A program made the translations under genes and the position numbers. From NCBI RefSeq assembly GCF_009617895.1, contig NZ_BLAW01000001.1, forward strand, positions 1,293,001-1,357,000: a stretch of 64,000 nt of DNA, read 5' to 3'. Under the pieces are notes generated by a model. That model did no database searches and was not told the origin of the DNA. It worked only from the letters and a program-made list of their open reading frames with translations. This DNA is from Prolixibacter sp. SD074. Lineage in GTDB: Bacteria > Bacteroidota > Bacteroidia > Bacteroidales > Prolixibacteraceae. Shown in pieces: positions 26,756-36,740 of this stretch; positions within the stretch are counted from its first letter, which is position 1; the number at the start of each line of letters is the position of its first letter.

Positions 26756-27433
26756 ATGAAAATACTAATTATAGAAGATGAGCGGTCGCTGGCTGACGAT
26801 TTGGTTAACTACCTGGCAGCGGAAGGAAATGTCTGTGAATCGGCACACAATTATTTTGCAGCAGAAGACAAGCTCGCTGCCTTTCATTACGACATAATTT
26901 TACTGGATATTAACCTGCCTGACGGGAATGGATTGCAACTGCTACACCTGTTAAGAGAGCAGGAACCCCCTACCGGAGTGCTGATCATTTCGGCGAGGGA
27001 TTCACTGGATGACAAACTGAAAGGCCTTGGCCTCGGTGCCGATGATTACCTGACGAAACCTTTTCATTTGGCGGAAGTGAATGCCAGGGTTAAGGCATTA
27101 AGCCGCCGGCGCATATTTGGTGGAAAGGCCGAAATTCGCTACCACGAAATCAGTATTGATCCCGAATCAGGGACAGTCCGGGTCAATGAGCAAGTTTCCG
27201 AGCTGACGCGTAAAGAATTTGCCTTATTGCAATATTTCGTCACCAATAAGAACCGTGTAATGACCAAAGAAGCCATCGCCGAACACTTGTGGGGCGATTA
27301 CATGGAAATGGCCGGGAATTTCGATTTTATCTATACACACATCAAAAACCTCCGACGAAAACTGACCGATGCCGGGGCCAACGATTATATCCGGACGGTT
27401 TATGGAATGGGGTACAAATGGAGCGACGAATAG
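26756..27433 (+). CDS. OmpR-family response regulator
   Basis: 225 aa. The receiver domain (1-120) has the acidic pair ED at 8-9, the phospho-acceptor Asp51 in LLDINLPDGNG, and Lys101 in YLTKPF. The winged-helix DNA-binding domain (about 130-225) has ELTRKEFALLQYF and ends RTVYGMGYKW. The partner kinase starts 18 bases downstream. Likely targets are the flanking PepSY-like, PAP2 and efflux genes, from position only. Confidence 0.95.
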   Translation: MKILIIEDERSLADDLVNYLAAEGNVCESAHNYFAAEDKLAAFHYDIILLDINLPDGNGLQLLHLLREQEPPTGVLIISARDSLDDKLKGLGLGADDYLTKPFHLAEVNARVKALSRRRIFGGKAEIRYHEISIDPESGTVRVNEQVSELTRKEFALLQYFVTNKNRVMTKEAIAEHLWGDYMEMAGNFDFIYTHIKNLRRKLTDAGANDYIRTVYGMGYKWSDE

Positions 27434-27451
27434 AACGACAAAATCTCTTCA

Positions 27452-28699
27452 ATGAAACTACTGCATAAAACCATCGGATATCAACTACTGCTGACAACCC
27501 TCTTTTTTGTGCTGGCCGGATTTGCCCTTTTCAAAATGATTAACGGGATTGAAAACGAAGAGATAGACGAAAACCTGACAGCGATGCAAATGAATATCGA
27601 GCTACAGCTGAAACAAGGGATTTCCATTAGCGATGCTCCTCCCCTTTTGCTGATTCACCGTCTGGATCAACCGCTGGCGAAGCAATCGGTCAGTATTCAA
27701 ACGGTTAAACTGCAGGATCCTATCGAAGGAGACAAAGAACCGTACCGCCAACTAACATCCCACACAATCATCAATGGCATTCCTTACGAGATCGTCATCC
27801 GCAGCCTACTGGTCGAAAACCGCGACATGGTCATCGCCATCAGCAGTTCTATCGGCCTTGTTTTGCTGTTACTGCTGGCTGCACTACTGCTAATGAACTA
27901 CTTCATGTCGAAACGGCTTTGGTCTCCCTTTTACCACACATTGGGGCTTTTAAAACAGTTCCGCCTTTCTGAAAATAAACAGCCCAAACCTTCCAGCACC
28001 GATATACTCGAATTCCGGGAGCTGGAGAATGCCATCACTGAGCTAACCGACAAAGTGCGCTCGGATTACCAGGCACTAAAGACATTTACCGAAAATGCAT
28101 CTCACGAAATCCGAACACCGCTGGCCATCATTTTATCCAAGCTCGAAATGTTGCTGCAATCGACCGAGCTTTCGCCGGAGCAGTCAAAGCTGGTCCAGTC
28201 GGCCTACCGAAACGCCCGCCGTTTGTCGCAAACGAATCGCAGCATGGTAACGCTTACGCGGATTGAGAACCGGCAGTTCAAACAAAATAAGCAATTGAAC
28301 GTGAGCGCTGTGCTTGACGAAATACTTGAACAATTGGAAGATTTCATCACATCGAAGAAACTTTCGGTTAAGAAAACATATACTGCCAAACCGGTTTGGA
28401 ATATCGATCCCGATTTAGCGCACATTTTGTTATCAAACCTGCTGGGCAACGCCGTACGGCACAACGTCGACAACGGCGATATTCAGATTTGGTTGAAAGA
28501 GCATGAACTGCAAATCAGCAATAGCGGCAGAGCGTCGTCGTTGCCTGCAGAGAAAATGTTTGAACGATTTCAGACCGGCAGCGAAACAGGAAACACCGGT
28601 TTGGGACTCGCTATCGTCAAAGAAATAGGCCGGGTAACAAACATGAAGGTAACGTATGATTATTCAGGTAACCGACATATTCTGACCATTCATTTCTAA
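27452..28699 (+). CDS. Sensor histidine kinase
   Basis: 415 aa. Two membrane segments (about residues 10-30 and 128-150) enclose a sensor region of about 95 residues. The dimerisation domain carries the phosphorylated His218 in ENASHEIRTPLA, and the ATPase domain (about 305-415) shows LLGNAVRHN (N box) and TGLGLAIVKEI (G box). The G1 box is weak (LQISNSGRA in place of DxGxG), as in several Bacteroidota kinases of this type. It pairs with the regulator just upstream. Confidence 0.93.
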   Translation: MKLLHKTIGYQLLLTTLFFVLAGFALFKMINGIENEEIDENLTAMQMNIELQLKQGISISDAPPLLLIHRLDQPLAKQSVSIQTVKLQDPIEGDKEPYRQLTSHTIINGIPYEIVIRSLLVENRDMVIAISSSIGLVLLLLLAALLLMNYFMSKRLWSPFYHTLGLLKQFRLSENKQPKPSSTDILEFRELENAITELTDKVRSDYQALKTFTENASHEIRTPLAIILSKLEMLLQSTELSPEQSKLVQSAYRNARRLSQTNRSMVTLTRIENRQFKQNKQLNVSAVLDEILEQLEDFITSKKLSVKKTYTAKPVWNIDPDLAHILLSNLLGNAVRHNVDNGDIQIWLKEHELQISNSGRASSLPAEKMFERFQTGSETGNTGLGLAIVKEIGRVTNMKVTYDYSGNRHILTIHF

Positions 28700-28764
28700 C
28701 TTCAGAATCTGTTCAGATTCTGATAGTAATATTGTCTCAGTATTCAGTCTAAACGGTAAAACAG

Positions 28765-29223
28765 ATGAAAAATATTGCATTACCTTTCATTATTGTGTTT
28801 CTTTATTTTATTGGAACAACTTCGTGTAGCGTGAAGGTACCAGTTACCGCCAAATCCAATCTGGGAAAGATGTTCCCTGAAGCTGCCCAAATCAGTTGGT
28901 CGCATGAAAACCAACACGAATTTGAGGCGGAATTTACCTGGCAGGGAAGTCCAACTTCAGCGACCTTCGATGAAAAGGGAAACTGGAAAGAAACCGAGCA
29001 AAGCATTACGGCTGATCAGTTACCAATTGCTGTTCAGGAAGCCTTAACTGAAGGTTTTGCTGATTTCGTGGTGCATTCGCCGGAAAAGCTTAGTTCTCCG
29101 GAATATGCCATTGCTTACGAAATGGTGGTCAAAAATAAAGAGGCCCGGGTGGAACTGCTTTTCGCCCCCAACGGCCAACTCCTGAAGAAAGAGTTGCTGA
29201 AAGATGATGAGGATGTTGACTAA
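28765..29223 (+). CDS. PepSY-like periplasmic protein (second copy)
   Basis: A 152-aa relative of the protein at 23331: signal peptide with a possible lipobox (GTTSC), then KSNLGKMFPEAAQISWSHEN and FEAEFTWQGSPTSATFDEKG, followed by a second PepSY-like half. It lies between the sensor kinase and the tripartite pump. In Bacteroidota such proteins are frequent targets or partners of two-component systems; it may feed back on the sensor, which is inference. Confidence 0.78.
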   Translation: MKNIALPFIIVFLYFIGTTSCSVKVPVTAKSNLGKMFPEAAQISWSHENQHEFEAEFTWQGSPTSATFDEKGNWKETEQSITADQLPIAVQEALTEGFADFVVHSPEKLSSPEYAIAYEMVVKNKEARVELLFAPNGQLLKKELLKDDEDVD

Positions 29224-29259
29224 TGTACCGGCTTCAGCCGAAAAACTGAATGAAATATA

Positions 29260-30501
29260 ATGAATTTGAAGATTAGGAGTTTACTTCTTTTATCATTTTT
29301 CATTGGAGGAGGAATGCTGCAGGCACAGCCTTCGCTTGATGATTACCTGAATTTTGCTTACGCGAATAATCCGTTGTTGAAAAGCGGACAGAACGCAGTG
29401 AAGTCGGCCAGCATCGACAGTGCGATGGCCCGCTCACAGTTTGGACCGCAGATTGGCTTTCAGGGCGATGCCAGCTATTATCCCACCAACGGAAAGTTCG
29501 GTTACGATGTGGCTCTTTCCAATAAGGGAATACTCGGCTCGGTGGTGAATTTCGACCAGGCTATTCCTTTTCAGAATCAGATGAAACCGCAATTGAAGGC
29601 TGCTTCCCTCAACCGGCAAAAGGCAACCAATGCACTTCATCTCACCCGGAAGGAAATCAAGAGGAATGTGACCCGACAATATTTGGTTACCTACGGCGAT
29701 CAGCTGCAGTACAGCTACAATAGCGAGCTATTGAACACATTGCAGAACGAATCGAGTGTGCTATTGGAACTGACCCGCGCCAACGTTTACCAGCAAACCG
29801 ATTACCTCGCTTTCCTCACCAATGTGCGGAAGCAGGCATTGTTGCTAACACAGGCCCGGATCCAGTTACTGAACGATTTATCACAATTGCGAAACCTGTG
29901 CGGCATTATCGATTCAGGCTTAGTCGCCCTACCGTCCCCGCAGATGATTCCGGAAGGTTCCGATTCCACAACGCCAACAGCATTTCTGAAACAATACCAA
30001 ATCGACAGTCTGCGGTTAGTTAATCAAACAGAAATCAATAAGCAGCAATACCAACCCAAATTGAGACTGCACGCCGATGCCGGCTACATGGCGTCGTTTG
30101 AAAAGACGCCCGGAACAAACTTTGGCGGCGGCGCCGGGCTGAGCCTTTCCATCCCCATTTACGATGGCCACCAGAAGGAACTGCAACAACAACAACTGAT
30201 GCTGCAACAGGAAGATTTGGATGCACAATACAGTTACTTCAAACAACAGTATAATCAGCAAATCAATGAACTGTTCCGGCAGCTCGGCCAAATGGAAAGC
30301 CAACAAACCGAAGTGGACGATCAACTCAGGATGGTGAACCAGCTCATTCGGGCCAACCGCAAACTGGTGACACAGGGAACCGTCTCCATTCCACAGTATT
30401 TCATGGTCATCCAGAATTTCATCGATTTGAAAAACGAACAGGGCCTCATCCGCATCAAACGATGGCTCATCATCAACGAAATCAATTACTGGACGGAATA
30501 A
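29260..30501 (+). CDS. TolC-family outer-membrane efflux protein
   Basis: A 413-aa protein with a signal peptide (cleavage near LQAQ) and two long helical repeats typical of OEP/TolC proteins (about residues 25-220 and 240-413), including LDDYLNFAYANNPLLK at the start and the coiled, Gln-rich stretch around 305-350. It forms the outer-membrane exit channel of the pump encoded by the next two genes. Confidence 0.88.
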   Translation: MNLKIRSLLLLSFFIGGGMLQAQPSLDDYLNFAYANNPLLKSGQNAVKSASIDSAMARSQFGPQIGFQGDASYYPTNGKFGYDVALSNKGILGSVVNFDQAIPFQNQMKPQLKAASLNRQKATNALHLTRKEIKRNVTRQYLVTYGDQLQYSYNSELLNTLQNESSVLLELTRANVYQQTDYLAFLTNVRKQALLLTQARIQLLNDLSQLRNLCGIIDSGLVALPSPQMIPEGSDSTTPTAFLKQYQIDSLRLVNQTEINKQQYQPKLRLHADAGYMASFEKTPGTNFGGGAGLSLSIPIYDGHQKELQQQQLMLQQEDLDAQYSYFKQQYNQQINELFRQLGQMESQQTEVDDQLRMVNQLIRANRKLVTQGTVSIPQYFMVIQNFIDLKNEQGLIRIKRWLIINEINYWTE

Positions 30502-30540
30502 CCGCTCCGGAGTAACGATATACAAACGAATTTGTCAGGT

Positions 30541-31506
30541 ATGCCATTCATGAAAAGAAACAGTACCCGTTTTTCATTCACAGCCCAACGCTTTTGGCTG
30601 GCCGGGATCTTCGCACTTACGGCTTTGGCTTTCAGCGGATGCGGTCAAAAGGACTCTGCATCAACAACAGACCAGGCGGCGCCGCTCCCTGAGGTTCAGG
30701 TTACACATGTCAGGCGCGGGACCATTCAACAAACCGTGGAGCTCAATGCAACGTCCGTGTTTCGGCGTCAGCATGTACTAAAATCGCCCGTCACCGGGTA
30801 TGTCTTCAAGTCGTTTGCCGAACCTGGACGTATGGTAAAGAAGGGCGCCCCGGTTTTCGTTATTGAAACGAAAGAATCAAGAGCGCTGGGCAACAGCCTG
30901 GATAGTCTGAACCTGCAACTGGGCCTGTCGGGAAGGATAACCATCCGTGCCAGTGTATCAGGCTACGTGGCCTCCATCAGTCACCAAACGGGAGACTTTG
31001 TACCGGAGGGAGAACCGCTGGCCACCCTCAACGATCGCAACAGTATGGCCTTCCTGTTGAATGTTCCGGTTGAATGGCCGACCATTATCCATAACGGGAT
31101 GCAGCTTCCGGTAAGGCTGCCTGACGGACGGACACTGACCGGAGTGGTCACCGAAACATTGCCGTCGGTTGACCAGGCTGCACAAACCCATCAGGTGATT
31201 ATCCGCGTGGGAAAAGCGGGTGTAGTTCCCGAAGGCCTTATGGCCAAAGTGTCACTGGCACAATCGGAGAAGGAGAACACACAGTTGCTTCCCAAAACGG
31301 CCGTTCTGGCCAACGAAACGGAAACCCATTTCTGGGTGATGAAGATGCATGGAAAGGAAACGGCCGTAAAAGTTCCGGTGACCACCGGCATCCAAACAGC
31401 TGACAGCGTGGAAATACTCACGCCAACGTTCCGGCCAGCCGATGAAATCCTGACGACCGGCAACTATGGAGTCCCTGACACCCTGAATGTAAAAGTGATT
31501 CGCTAA
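30541..31506 (+). CDS. RND efflux periplasmic adaptor (MFP) lipoprotein
   Basis: About 320 aa; ATG at 30541 or 30550 (an upstream TTG at 30532 is less likely). The lipobox AFSGC anchors it to the membrane. The barrel-sandwich region has VLKSPVTGYVFKSFAEPGRMVKKGAPVFVIE and its second half ITIRASVSGYVASISHQTGD. The helical hairpin between them is very short, which sets it apart from AcrA-type adaptors. It links the RND pump to the TolC-like channel. Confidence 0.9.
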   Translation: MPFMKRNSTRFSFTAQRFWLAGIFALTALAFSGCGQKDSASTTDQAAPLPEVQVTHVRRGTIQQTVELNATSVFRRQHVLKSPVTGYVFKSFAEPGRMVKKGAPVFVIETKESRALGNSLDSLNLQLGLSGRITIRASVSGYVASISHQTGDFVPEGEPLATLNDRNSMAFLLNVPVEWPTIIHNGMQLPVRLPDGRTLTGVVTETLPSVDQAAQTHQVIIRVGKAGVVPEGLMAKVSLAQSEKENTQLLPKTAVLANETETHFWVMKMHGKETAVKVPVTTGIQTADSVEILTPTFRPADEILTTGNYGVPDTLNVKVIR

Positions 31507-31527
31507 TTACGAAACTTTTTTCTATCG

Positions 31528-34500
31528 ATGAACATTAAAAACTTCTATACCGCATTTAAAAAACCGGTAACCTTTTTACTGGCAATACTTCTTTTGGGTG
31601 GTGGCTATTTTTATTCCAAGCTTCAGGTTTCCCTTTTCCCGGAAGTAACATTTCCCAAAGTAAAAGTAATTGCTGATGCCGGACTGCAACCGGCCAACCG
31701 AATGATGGTGACGGTGACACGGCCGATGGAAAATGCCATCAAACAGGTTCCCGGCCTAAAGATGATCCGTAGTATCACCAGCCGTGGGAGTTGCGAAATA
31801 TCTGCATTTCTCGACTGGAAATCGGATATCAATTTAAGCCAGTTACAGATACAATCGCGCATCAACCAGATTCGTGATCAGCTTCCCGCCAATATCAGCA
31901 TTACGGTGGAGAAGATGACTCCCTCCATCCTGCCGGTCATTGGTTATTCGCTGGAGAGCAAAACCCGCTCGCTCATTGATTTGAAATATATGGCCACCTA
32001 CCAGGTGAAACCATTCCTTTCGCAGGCTGAGGGTGTAGCCTCGGTGGCTATTCTTGGCGGTAAAGAGAAAGAGTACCGCTTCATTCCCGACCGGCAAAAG
32101 ATGTCCAGCCTCGGGATCACACTGGCTACATTGCAAAGTCGGTTTGCTGCTACCGGTTTCATCCGCTCCAACGGATTTCTCCCCGACTACAGGCGATTGT
32201 ATCTCAGCGTGACTGACGCGTCGATGCATGATAAATCGGATGTGGAAAATATGGTAGTGAAGAATGATGGGAACCGCGTTATTCTCCTGAAAGATTTGGG
32301 ACAGATCAAAATCGAGAAGGCCACAGAATATATAAAAGTCAATGCCAACGGAAAAGAAGGCGTGCTGGTGAATATTGTGAAACAACCCGGTGCCAACCTG
32401 ATTTCTACCACCGATGCCGTACAAAAAAATTTGGTCCAACTGCGGAAATCCTTACCTAAAGATGTTAGCATCAAACCTTATTATGTTCAGGCTAATTTTG
32501 TAAACGGCTCGATCCGGAGTGTGATGGATGCGTTTTGGATTGGGCTCGTACTGGCCATTATCGTAGCGCTCATATTCTTACGTTCAGCGAAAGCCGGAAG
32601 CACTATCCTGATTGTCATTCCAGTTACGTTGGGCGCTACGCTGACGGTCCTCTACACGCTTGGATACACCTTCAACATCATGACGCTGGGGGCGCTGGTG
32701 GCAGCTATGGGACTTATTATCGATGATGCCGTGGTAGTCATCGAACAAATTCACCGGACACACGAAGAGCATCCCGACGCCCATTCCCGCAAATTGGTGG
32801 GCAAAGCCATCCGTTATCTTTTTCCGGCCATGGTCGGATCATCGCTTAGCACCATTGTTATCTTTCTGCCTTTTGGCCTGATGTCAGGCGTAGCGGGCGC
32901 CTATTTCCACATCATGACCAACACCATGATGATTACGCTTATCTGCTCGTTCCTGGTTACCTGGCTGGGCTTACCGGTGGTGTATCTGCTGCTTTCAGGC
33001 AAACCCAAAAAGAAAGCGGACAATCCGAAAGTTCATGTATTGAAACAGCAAACCTGGGTGAACTTTTTCACTCATCATGCCTACATCAATGTGGTGATTG
33101 TGGTATTACTCCTGGGCGCGATTGTTTGGATTTACCCGCGACTGGAAACCGGTTTCCTTCCGCAAATGGATGAAGGAAGCATCGTACTTGACTATAATTC
33201 CCCTCCAGGCGCCTCGCTGGATGCTACCAATAAAATGTTGGATAAGGTGGATAAGATTATTACTACTATACCGGAAGTAAAAGCCTATTCCCGGCGTACC
33301 GGAGCACAAATGGGCTTCTTCATCACCGAACCAAACCGTGGCGATTACCTGATCGAACTGAAAGGGCATCGGCAACGAACCACTGACGAAGTAATTAATG
33401 ACATCCGGCAACGGGTGGGTGCCAAAGTACCGGGCCTCATCACCGACTACGGACAGGTAATTGGGGATATGCTGGGGGATCTTACGACCTCTGTCCAGCC
33501 CATTGTCATCAAAATATTTGGAAACGATGACAAAAAGTTGAGATCGCTTTCGAAGAAGACGGCTTCACTGGTAGAACGGGTAAAAGGAACGGCTGATGTG
33601 TTCGATGGTATTGTAATTGCCGGTCCGTCGATTTCGGTCATGCCCGACTACGCCGCCATGGCCCGATACGGGATTACTGCCGATGATCTCCAGTACCAGC
33701 TTCAAGCGGCTGTGGAGGGGAATGTGGCCGGCGATATTTTTAGTGGAAACTATCTCTCGAACATCCGCATTATTGATCACGACAGCACAAATATTGACCT
33801 CGACCGGCTGCAAAACCTGAAAGTATTTATGCCGGGTGGTCAGCTCATTCCCCTCTCTCGCGTCGCCAAAATTAAATTTCAAACGGGTGAATCGGAAATT
33901 GAACGCGAAAACCTACAAAACATGTACGGCGTAACAGCCCGTCTGGCCGGACGCGACCTGGGCAGTGTCATGAGCGACATCAAAGCGACCATCCAATCCA
34001 ATCTGGTCATTCCCCAAGGCTACCAGATTGAATACGGAGGCGCTTATACTCAACAGCAACAATCATTCAAAGAGTTGTTAACAATTCTCATCATTGCCAG
34101 TATGCTGGTATTTGGGGTCATTCTGTTCATGTTCCGGGAGCTGAAAGTTCCACTCATCATTCTGCTCATTTCGATACTTGGATTATCCGGTGGTTTCATG
34201 GCGCTCTACCTGACCAATACGCCGCTCAATGTGGGCAGCTATACCGGCCTCATCATGATTGTGGGTATCATTGGCGAAAATTCAATTTTCACTTATATGC
34301 AATTTAAGCGCACCTTTAAAGAAACCGGTAGGGTACATGAAGCCATCACCCATGCCATCAGCGTCCGGTTGCGCCCAAACCTCATGACTGCTCTTTGTGC
34401 CATCACTGCACTGGCGCCATTGGCCTTGGGCATCGGTACCGGCGCCCAGTTGCATCAACCATTGGCCATTGCCGTGGTTGGTGGATTTATTGTCGCACTT

Positions 34501-34560
34501 CCGCTGTTGCTGGTTGTGTTGCCCGGGTTGTTGAGCCTGACACATAAGGAGAATGAGTAA
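31528..34560 (+). CDS. RND efflux transporter permease
   Basis: A 1010-aa inner-membrane pump of the AcrB/MexF/CzcA superfamily with 12 membrane segments: the first near residues 13-30, two blocks at about 335-490 and 860-1005, and two large periplasmic loops. TM4 holds the proton-relay pair in LIIDDAVVVIEQI. The segment GFLPQMDEGSIVLDYNSPPGAS resembles metal- or solvent-type pumps (HME-like), but no Met/Cys copper-binding cluster is evident, so the substrate is open. It is the last gene of the TolC/MFP/RND operon. Confidence 0.93.
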   Translation: MNIKNFYTAFKKPVTFLLAILLLGGGYFYSKLQVSLFPEVTFPKVKVIADAGLQPANRMMVTVTRPMENAIKQVPGLKMIRSITSRGSCEISAFLDWKSDINLSQLQIQSRINQIRDQLPANISITVEKMTPSILPVIGYSLESKTRSLIDLKYMATYQVKPFLSQAEGVASVAILGGKEKEYRFIPDRQKMSSLGITLATLQSRFAATGFIRSNGFLPDYRRLYLSVTDASMHDKSDVENMVVKNDGNRVILLKDLGQIKIEKATEYIKVNANGKEGVLVNIVKQPGANLISTTDAVQKNLVQLRKSLPKDVSIKPYYVQANFVNGSIRSVMDAFWIGLVLAIIVALIFLRSAKAGSTILIVIPVTLGATLTVLYTLGYTFNIMTLGALVAAMGLIIDDAVVVIEQIHRTHEEHPDAHSRKLVGKAIRYLFPAMVGSSLSTIVIFLPFGLMSGVAGAYFHIMTNTMMITLICSFLVTWLGLPVVYLLLSGKPKKKADNPKVHVLKQQTWVNFFTHHAYINVVIVVLLLGAIVWIYPRLETGFLPQMDEGSIVLDYNSPPGASLDATNKMLDKVDKIITTIPEVKAYSRRTGAQMGFFITEPNRGDYLIELKGHRQRTTDEVINDIRQRVGAKVPGLITDYGQVIGDMLGDLTTSVQPIVIKIFGNDDKKLRSLSKKTASLVERVKGTADVFDGIVIAGPSISVMPDYAAMARYGITADDLQYQLQAAVEGNVAGDIFSGNYLSNIRIIDHDSTNIDLDRLQNLKVFMPGGQLIPLSRVAKIKFQTGESEIERENLQNMYGVTARLAGRDLGSVMSDIKATIQSNLVIPQGYQIEYGGAYTQQQQSFKELLTILIIASMLVFGVILFMFRELKVPLIILLISILGLSGGFMALYLTNTPLNVGSYTGLIMIVGIIGENSIFTYMQFKRTFKETGRVHEAITHAISVRLRPNLMTALCAITALAPLALGIGTGAQLHQPLAIAVVGGFIVALPLLLVVLPGLLSLTHKENE

Positions 34561-34922
34561 TGAACAATGAGAAATTAATAATTAGTCCCGATAGCTATTG
34601 TGGATGAATAATTGATTTCAAGTTTCAGGATGGGCTTTATCCGGCAGTGCCGGATGAATATTCTTCACCCCCAATTAATTTGGGGGTTGTGAACTCCTCC
34701 TTTGCGACCAACCCCGAAGCGGGTTGAATGAAAGCAACCAAATTAGCTCCTTCCGGAGTTGCGGGTGTATCTGAATTGCTTTTCCACCGGTGAAGAATAA
34801 TTTATCCCTCAAGGGACGCCTCTGCGAAAACTGTCCATCGAAGTCGAACAACAGAAACAACAGGAACAACAGAAACTCTTCCAAACCTGAAACTTTTAAA
34901 CCTGAAACTTATCCCCTTTTCT
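34561..34922. other. Intergenic region with hairpins and simple repeats
   Basis: There is no gene in this stretch. It holds the hairpins ATCCGGC/GCCGGAT (near 34638-34654) and a C-rich/G-rich pair CACCCCCAA with TTGGGGGTTG (near 34667-34690). The right part (34846-34912) is made of AACAACAGAAAC and AACCTGAAAC units, related to the tracts at 58790-58920 and 63841-64000. Confidence 0.55.
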
Positions 34923-34930
34923 TATCTTTG
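34923..34930 (+). promoter_or_regulatory. Putative -7 box for the thioesterase gene
   Basis: TATCTTTG fits TAnnTTTG, 58 bases before the start codon chosen at 34988. Confidence 0.5.
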
Positions 34931-34987
34931 CCTCTTCAATCCGCCGTGTACCATTACCCGGCAACGGCGCCAACAAAACATTTATCG

Positions 34988-35728
34988 ATGAAAAAAGTCT
35001 GGGAAGAATCCTTTAAGATAGCCTCATATCACCTTGATTTTCAACAGGAGTTAAAACCTTCCGTTTTACAGCAATACTTTCAGGAAGCGGCCGGTAACCA
35101 TGCCGAGAACCTGGGAGCCGGTTACGACACACTCATGGAACGTGAACTGTTCTGGGCTCTGTCGCGCATCCGGGTAGAGATTGACCGCATGCCCAAATGG
35201 GGCGAAACCATCCGCATTGAAACCTGGCCGGTAGGCCTGGAGCGCCTCTTCTTTCGCCGCGACTTCCGGATGTACGACGAACAGAACAACGAAATCGTTC
35301 GTGGTGCGTCGGGCTGGTTACTGGTGAACGCCAAAAGCATGCGTCCGCAGCGTTTGTCGGCCCTTGGGGTAGAGTTACCCGATAATGGCGGAAAGACCGC
35401 ACTGGATGCTCCCCTGCCCGACCGTATCTCCCTCGAAAGAGCCGAGCCGGCGTTCCGCAAGGTCATCCGTTACGATGAAATCGACATGAACATGCACGTG
35501 AACAATACCCGCTACCTCGACTGGGTGACCGATTGTTTCGACCGCAAGCATTACGAGCAAAATGTTCTCAGCGCTTTTAACCTCGAATTCCTGTCGGAAG
35601 TACATTGGGGAGACGAAATGGAAATGCAAATCGACCGCAACGGAACCGAAGCAAAGGTACAGGCCGTTGAGACCGCTTCCGCGAAAGCGTTATTTAAAGC
35701 CGATGTGGAGTGGCGGAAAAGAGACTAA
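34988..35728 (+). CDS. Acyl-ACP thioesterase
   Basis: A 246-aa cytoplasmic double hotdog-fold enzyme that releases fatty acids from acyl carrier protein. The first hotdog (about 1-130) has LQQYFQEAAGNHAENLG and RELFWALSRIRVEIDRMPKW; the second has EIDMNMHVNNTRYLDWV (about 161-177), which contains the catalytic Asn/His region of the FatA/FatB-like family. The frame is open upstream, but the first 66 residues would be repeat-derived, so the ATG at 34988 is preferred, consistent with the -7 box at 34923. Confidence 0.9.
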   Translation: MKKVWEESFKIASYHLDFQQELKPSVLQQYFQEAAGNHAENLGAGYDTLMERELFWALSRIRVEIDRMPKWGETIRIETWPVGLERLFFRRDFRMYDEQNNEIVRGASGWLLVNAKSMRPQRLSALGVELPDNGGKTALDAPLPDRISLERAEPAFRKVIRYDEIDMNMHVNNTRYLDWVTDCFDRKHYEQNVLSAFNLEFLSEVHWGDEMEMQIDRNGTEAKVQAVETASAKALFKADVEWRKRD

Positions 35729-35887
35729 CAATCTCTTTCCGCCGGAAGGCAATGTACGACAAAGACAAACCAATAGCAGGGCAGGGTGCATTGCACCGTT
35801 GAATCGATGCCCGGCACCTGTTTCCAGCGTTCCCGCCTTGCCGCACATCGCTTCTGCTATTGGCTGCCTGTCATCCCTCAAGCGAAA

Positions 35888-36660
35888 TTATTTCTTCGGG
35901 ACCTGTGGTTTTACCTGTTCCAGGAAATAATTGTTTTTCAGGGAGTCCATCTGTTCAAACAGTTTATCCATCTTTTCCATGTTGTTCCGGAACCGTTTGG
36001 AGAAAAAGTTTTTCCGGTAAAAGTCGTACTTCTTAATCATCTTAAATACTGTAGCTGATATCACTTGTCCACACGCCACCCCACTTTTCTCCGGTTCGAA
36101 AAGTACTGTCGGCTTCAATATTCTGACACAACTCATCAAGCGACATATTGCAAACGGCATTTAACAGCGATGACTCGCTACGGAAAGCGGGATATTTCGA
36201 AATATCGTGTTCCAATGACCATTTTGAGGCCACATGGGCATCAGGATTGTAAGTATTCAGTACCAATTCGGTATCGTAAATACCATCACCGTCAGGATCC
36301 TTTAACTGCATCCGGTCATCGAGATGAAGGTTGTCATAGTCCTGGTTCAGCGAAAAAGTATTGCCTGCTATATAAAGGCCTTTAAAATCGTTCTTGGCAA
36401 TTTTATCCCTATGTACATCTTCATAATACCCCTTTTCCTTGAACGCTTTGAGCACCAGACGAAAATCAACCCGAAATTTTGCCCGGACGTTTTTGGGCAA
36501 AAACGGTATAACCTGTTGTGGTTTTGTGTGCTTCGGCTGTTGACCAAATTCCGTATTAATCACTATGCGCCCCTCTCCCGACGGAACAATATTGATTTTA
36601 TGACTTGTATTGTATAGCAGTTCATCGTCCTTCCCATTTACGCCAATACACTAGATAATT
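35888..36660 (-). pseudogene. Remnant of a six-hairpin-type glycosidase
   Basis: The minus strand has an open stretch (GTG at 36563, conserved sequence extending to about 36650) with IAGNTFSLNQDYDNLHLDDR, DPDGDGIYDTEL and RTGEKWGGVWTSDISYSI. These resemble the N-terminal sugar-binding part and the start of the catalytic barrel in Bacteroidota debranching-type or GH63-like glycosidases. It lacks a signal peptide, stops at 36042 exactly where the barrel should start, and the remaining piece to 35888 is unrelated. It belongs to the decaying GH97/SusCD locus. Confidence 0.5.
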
Positions 36661-36740
36661 TATCACTCTACTTTTATGCTTTGGCAACAAACCGGAACGG
36701 GCATCGATAATCTACCCGTCCCGGCGTCATCCTTTTCAGT

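Noticed and set aside
34790-34987. N-terminal extension of the acyl-ACP thioesterase
   Set aside because: The 66 extra residues come from the AACAACAGAAAC repeat tract, and a -7 box lies inside them, so the ATG at 34988 is the better start.
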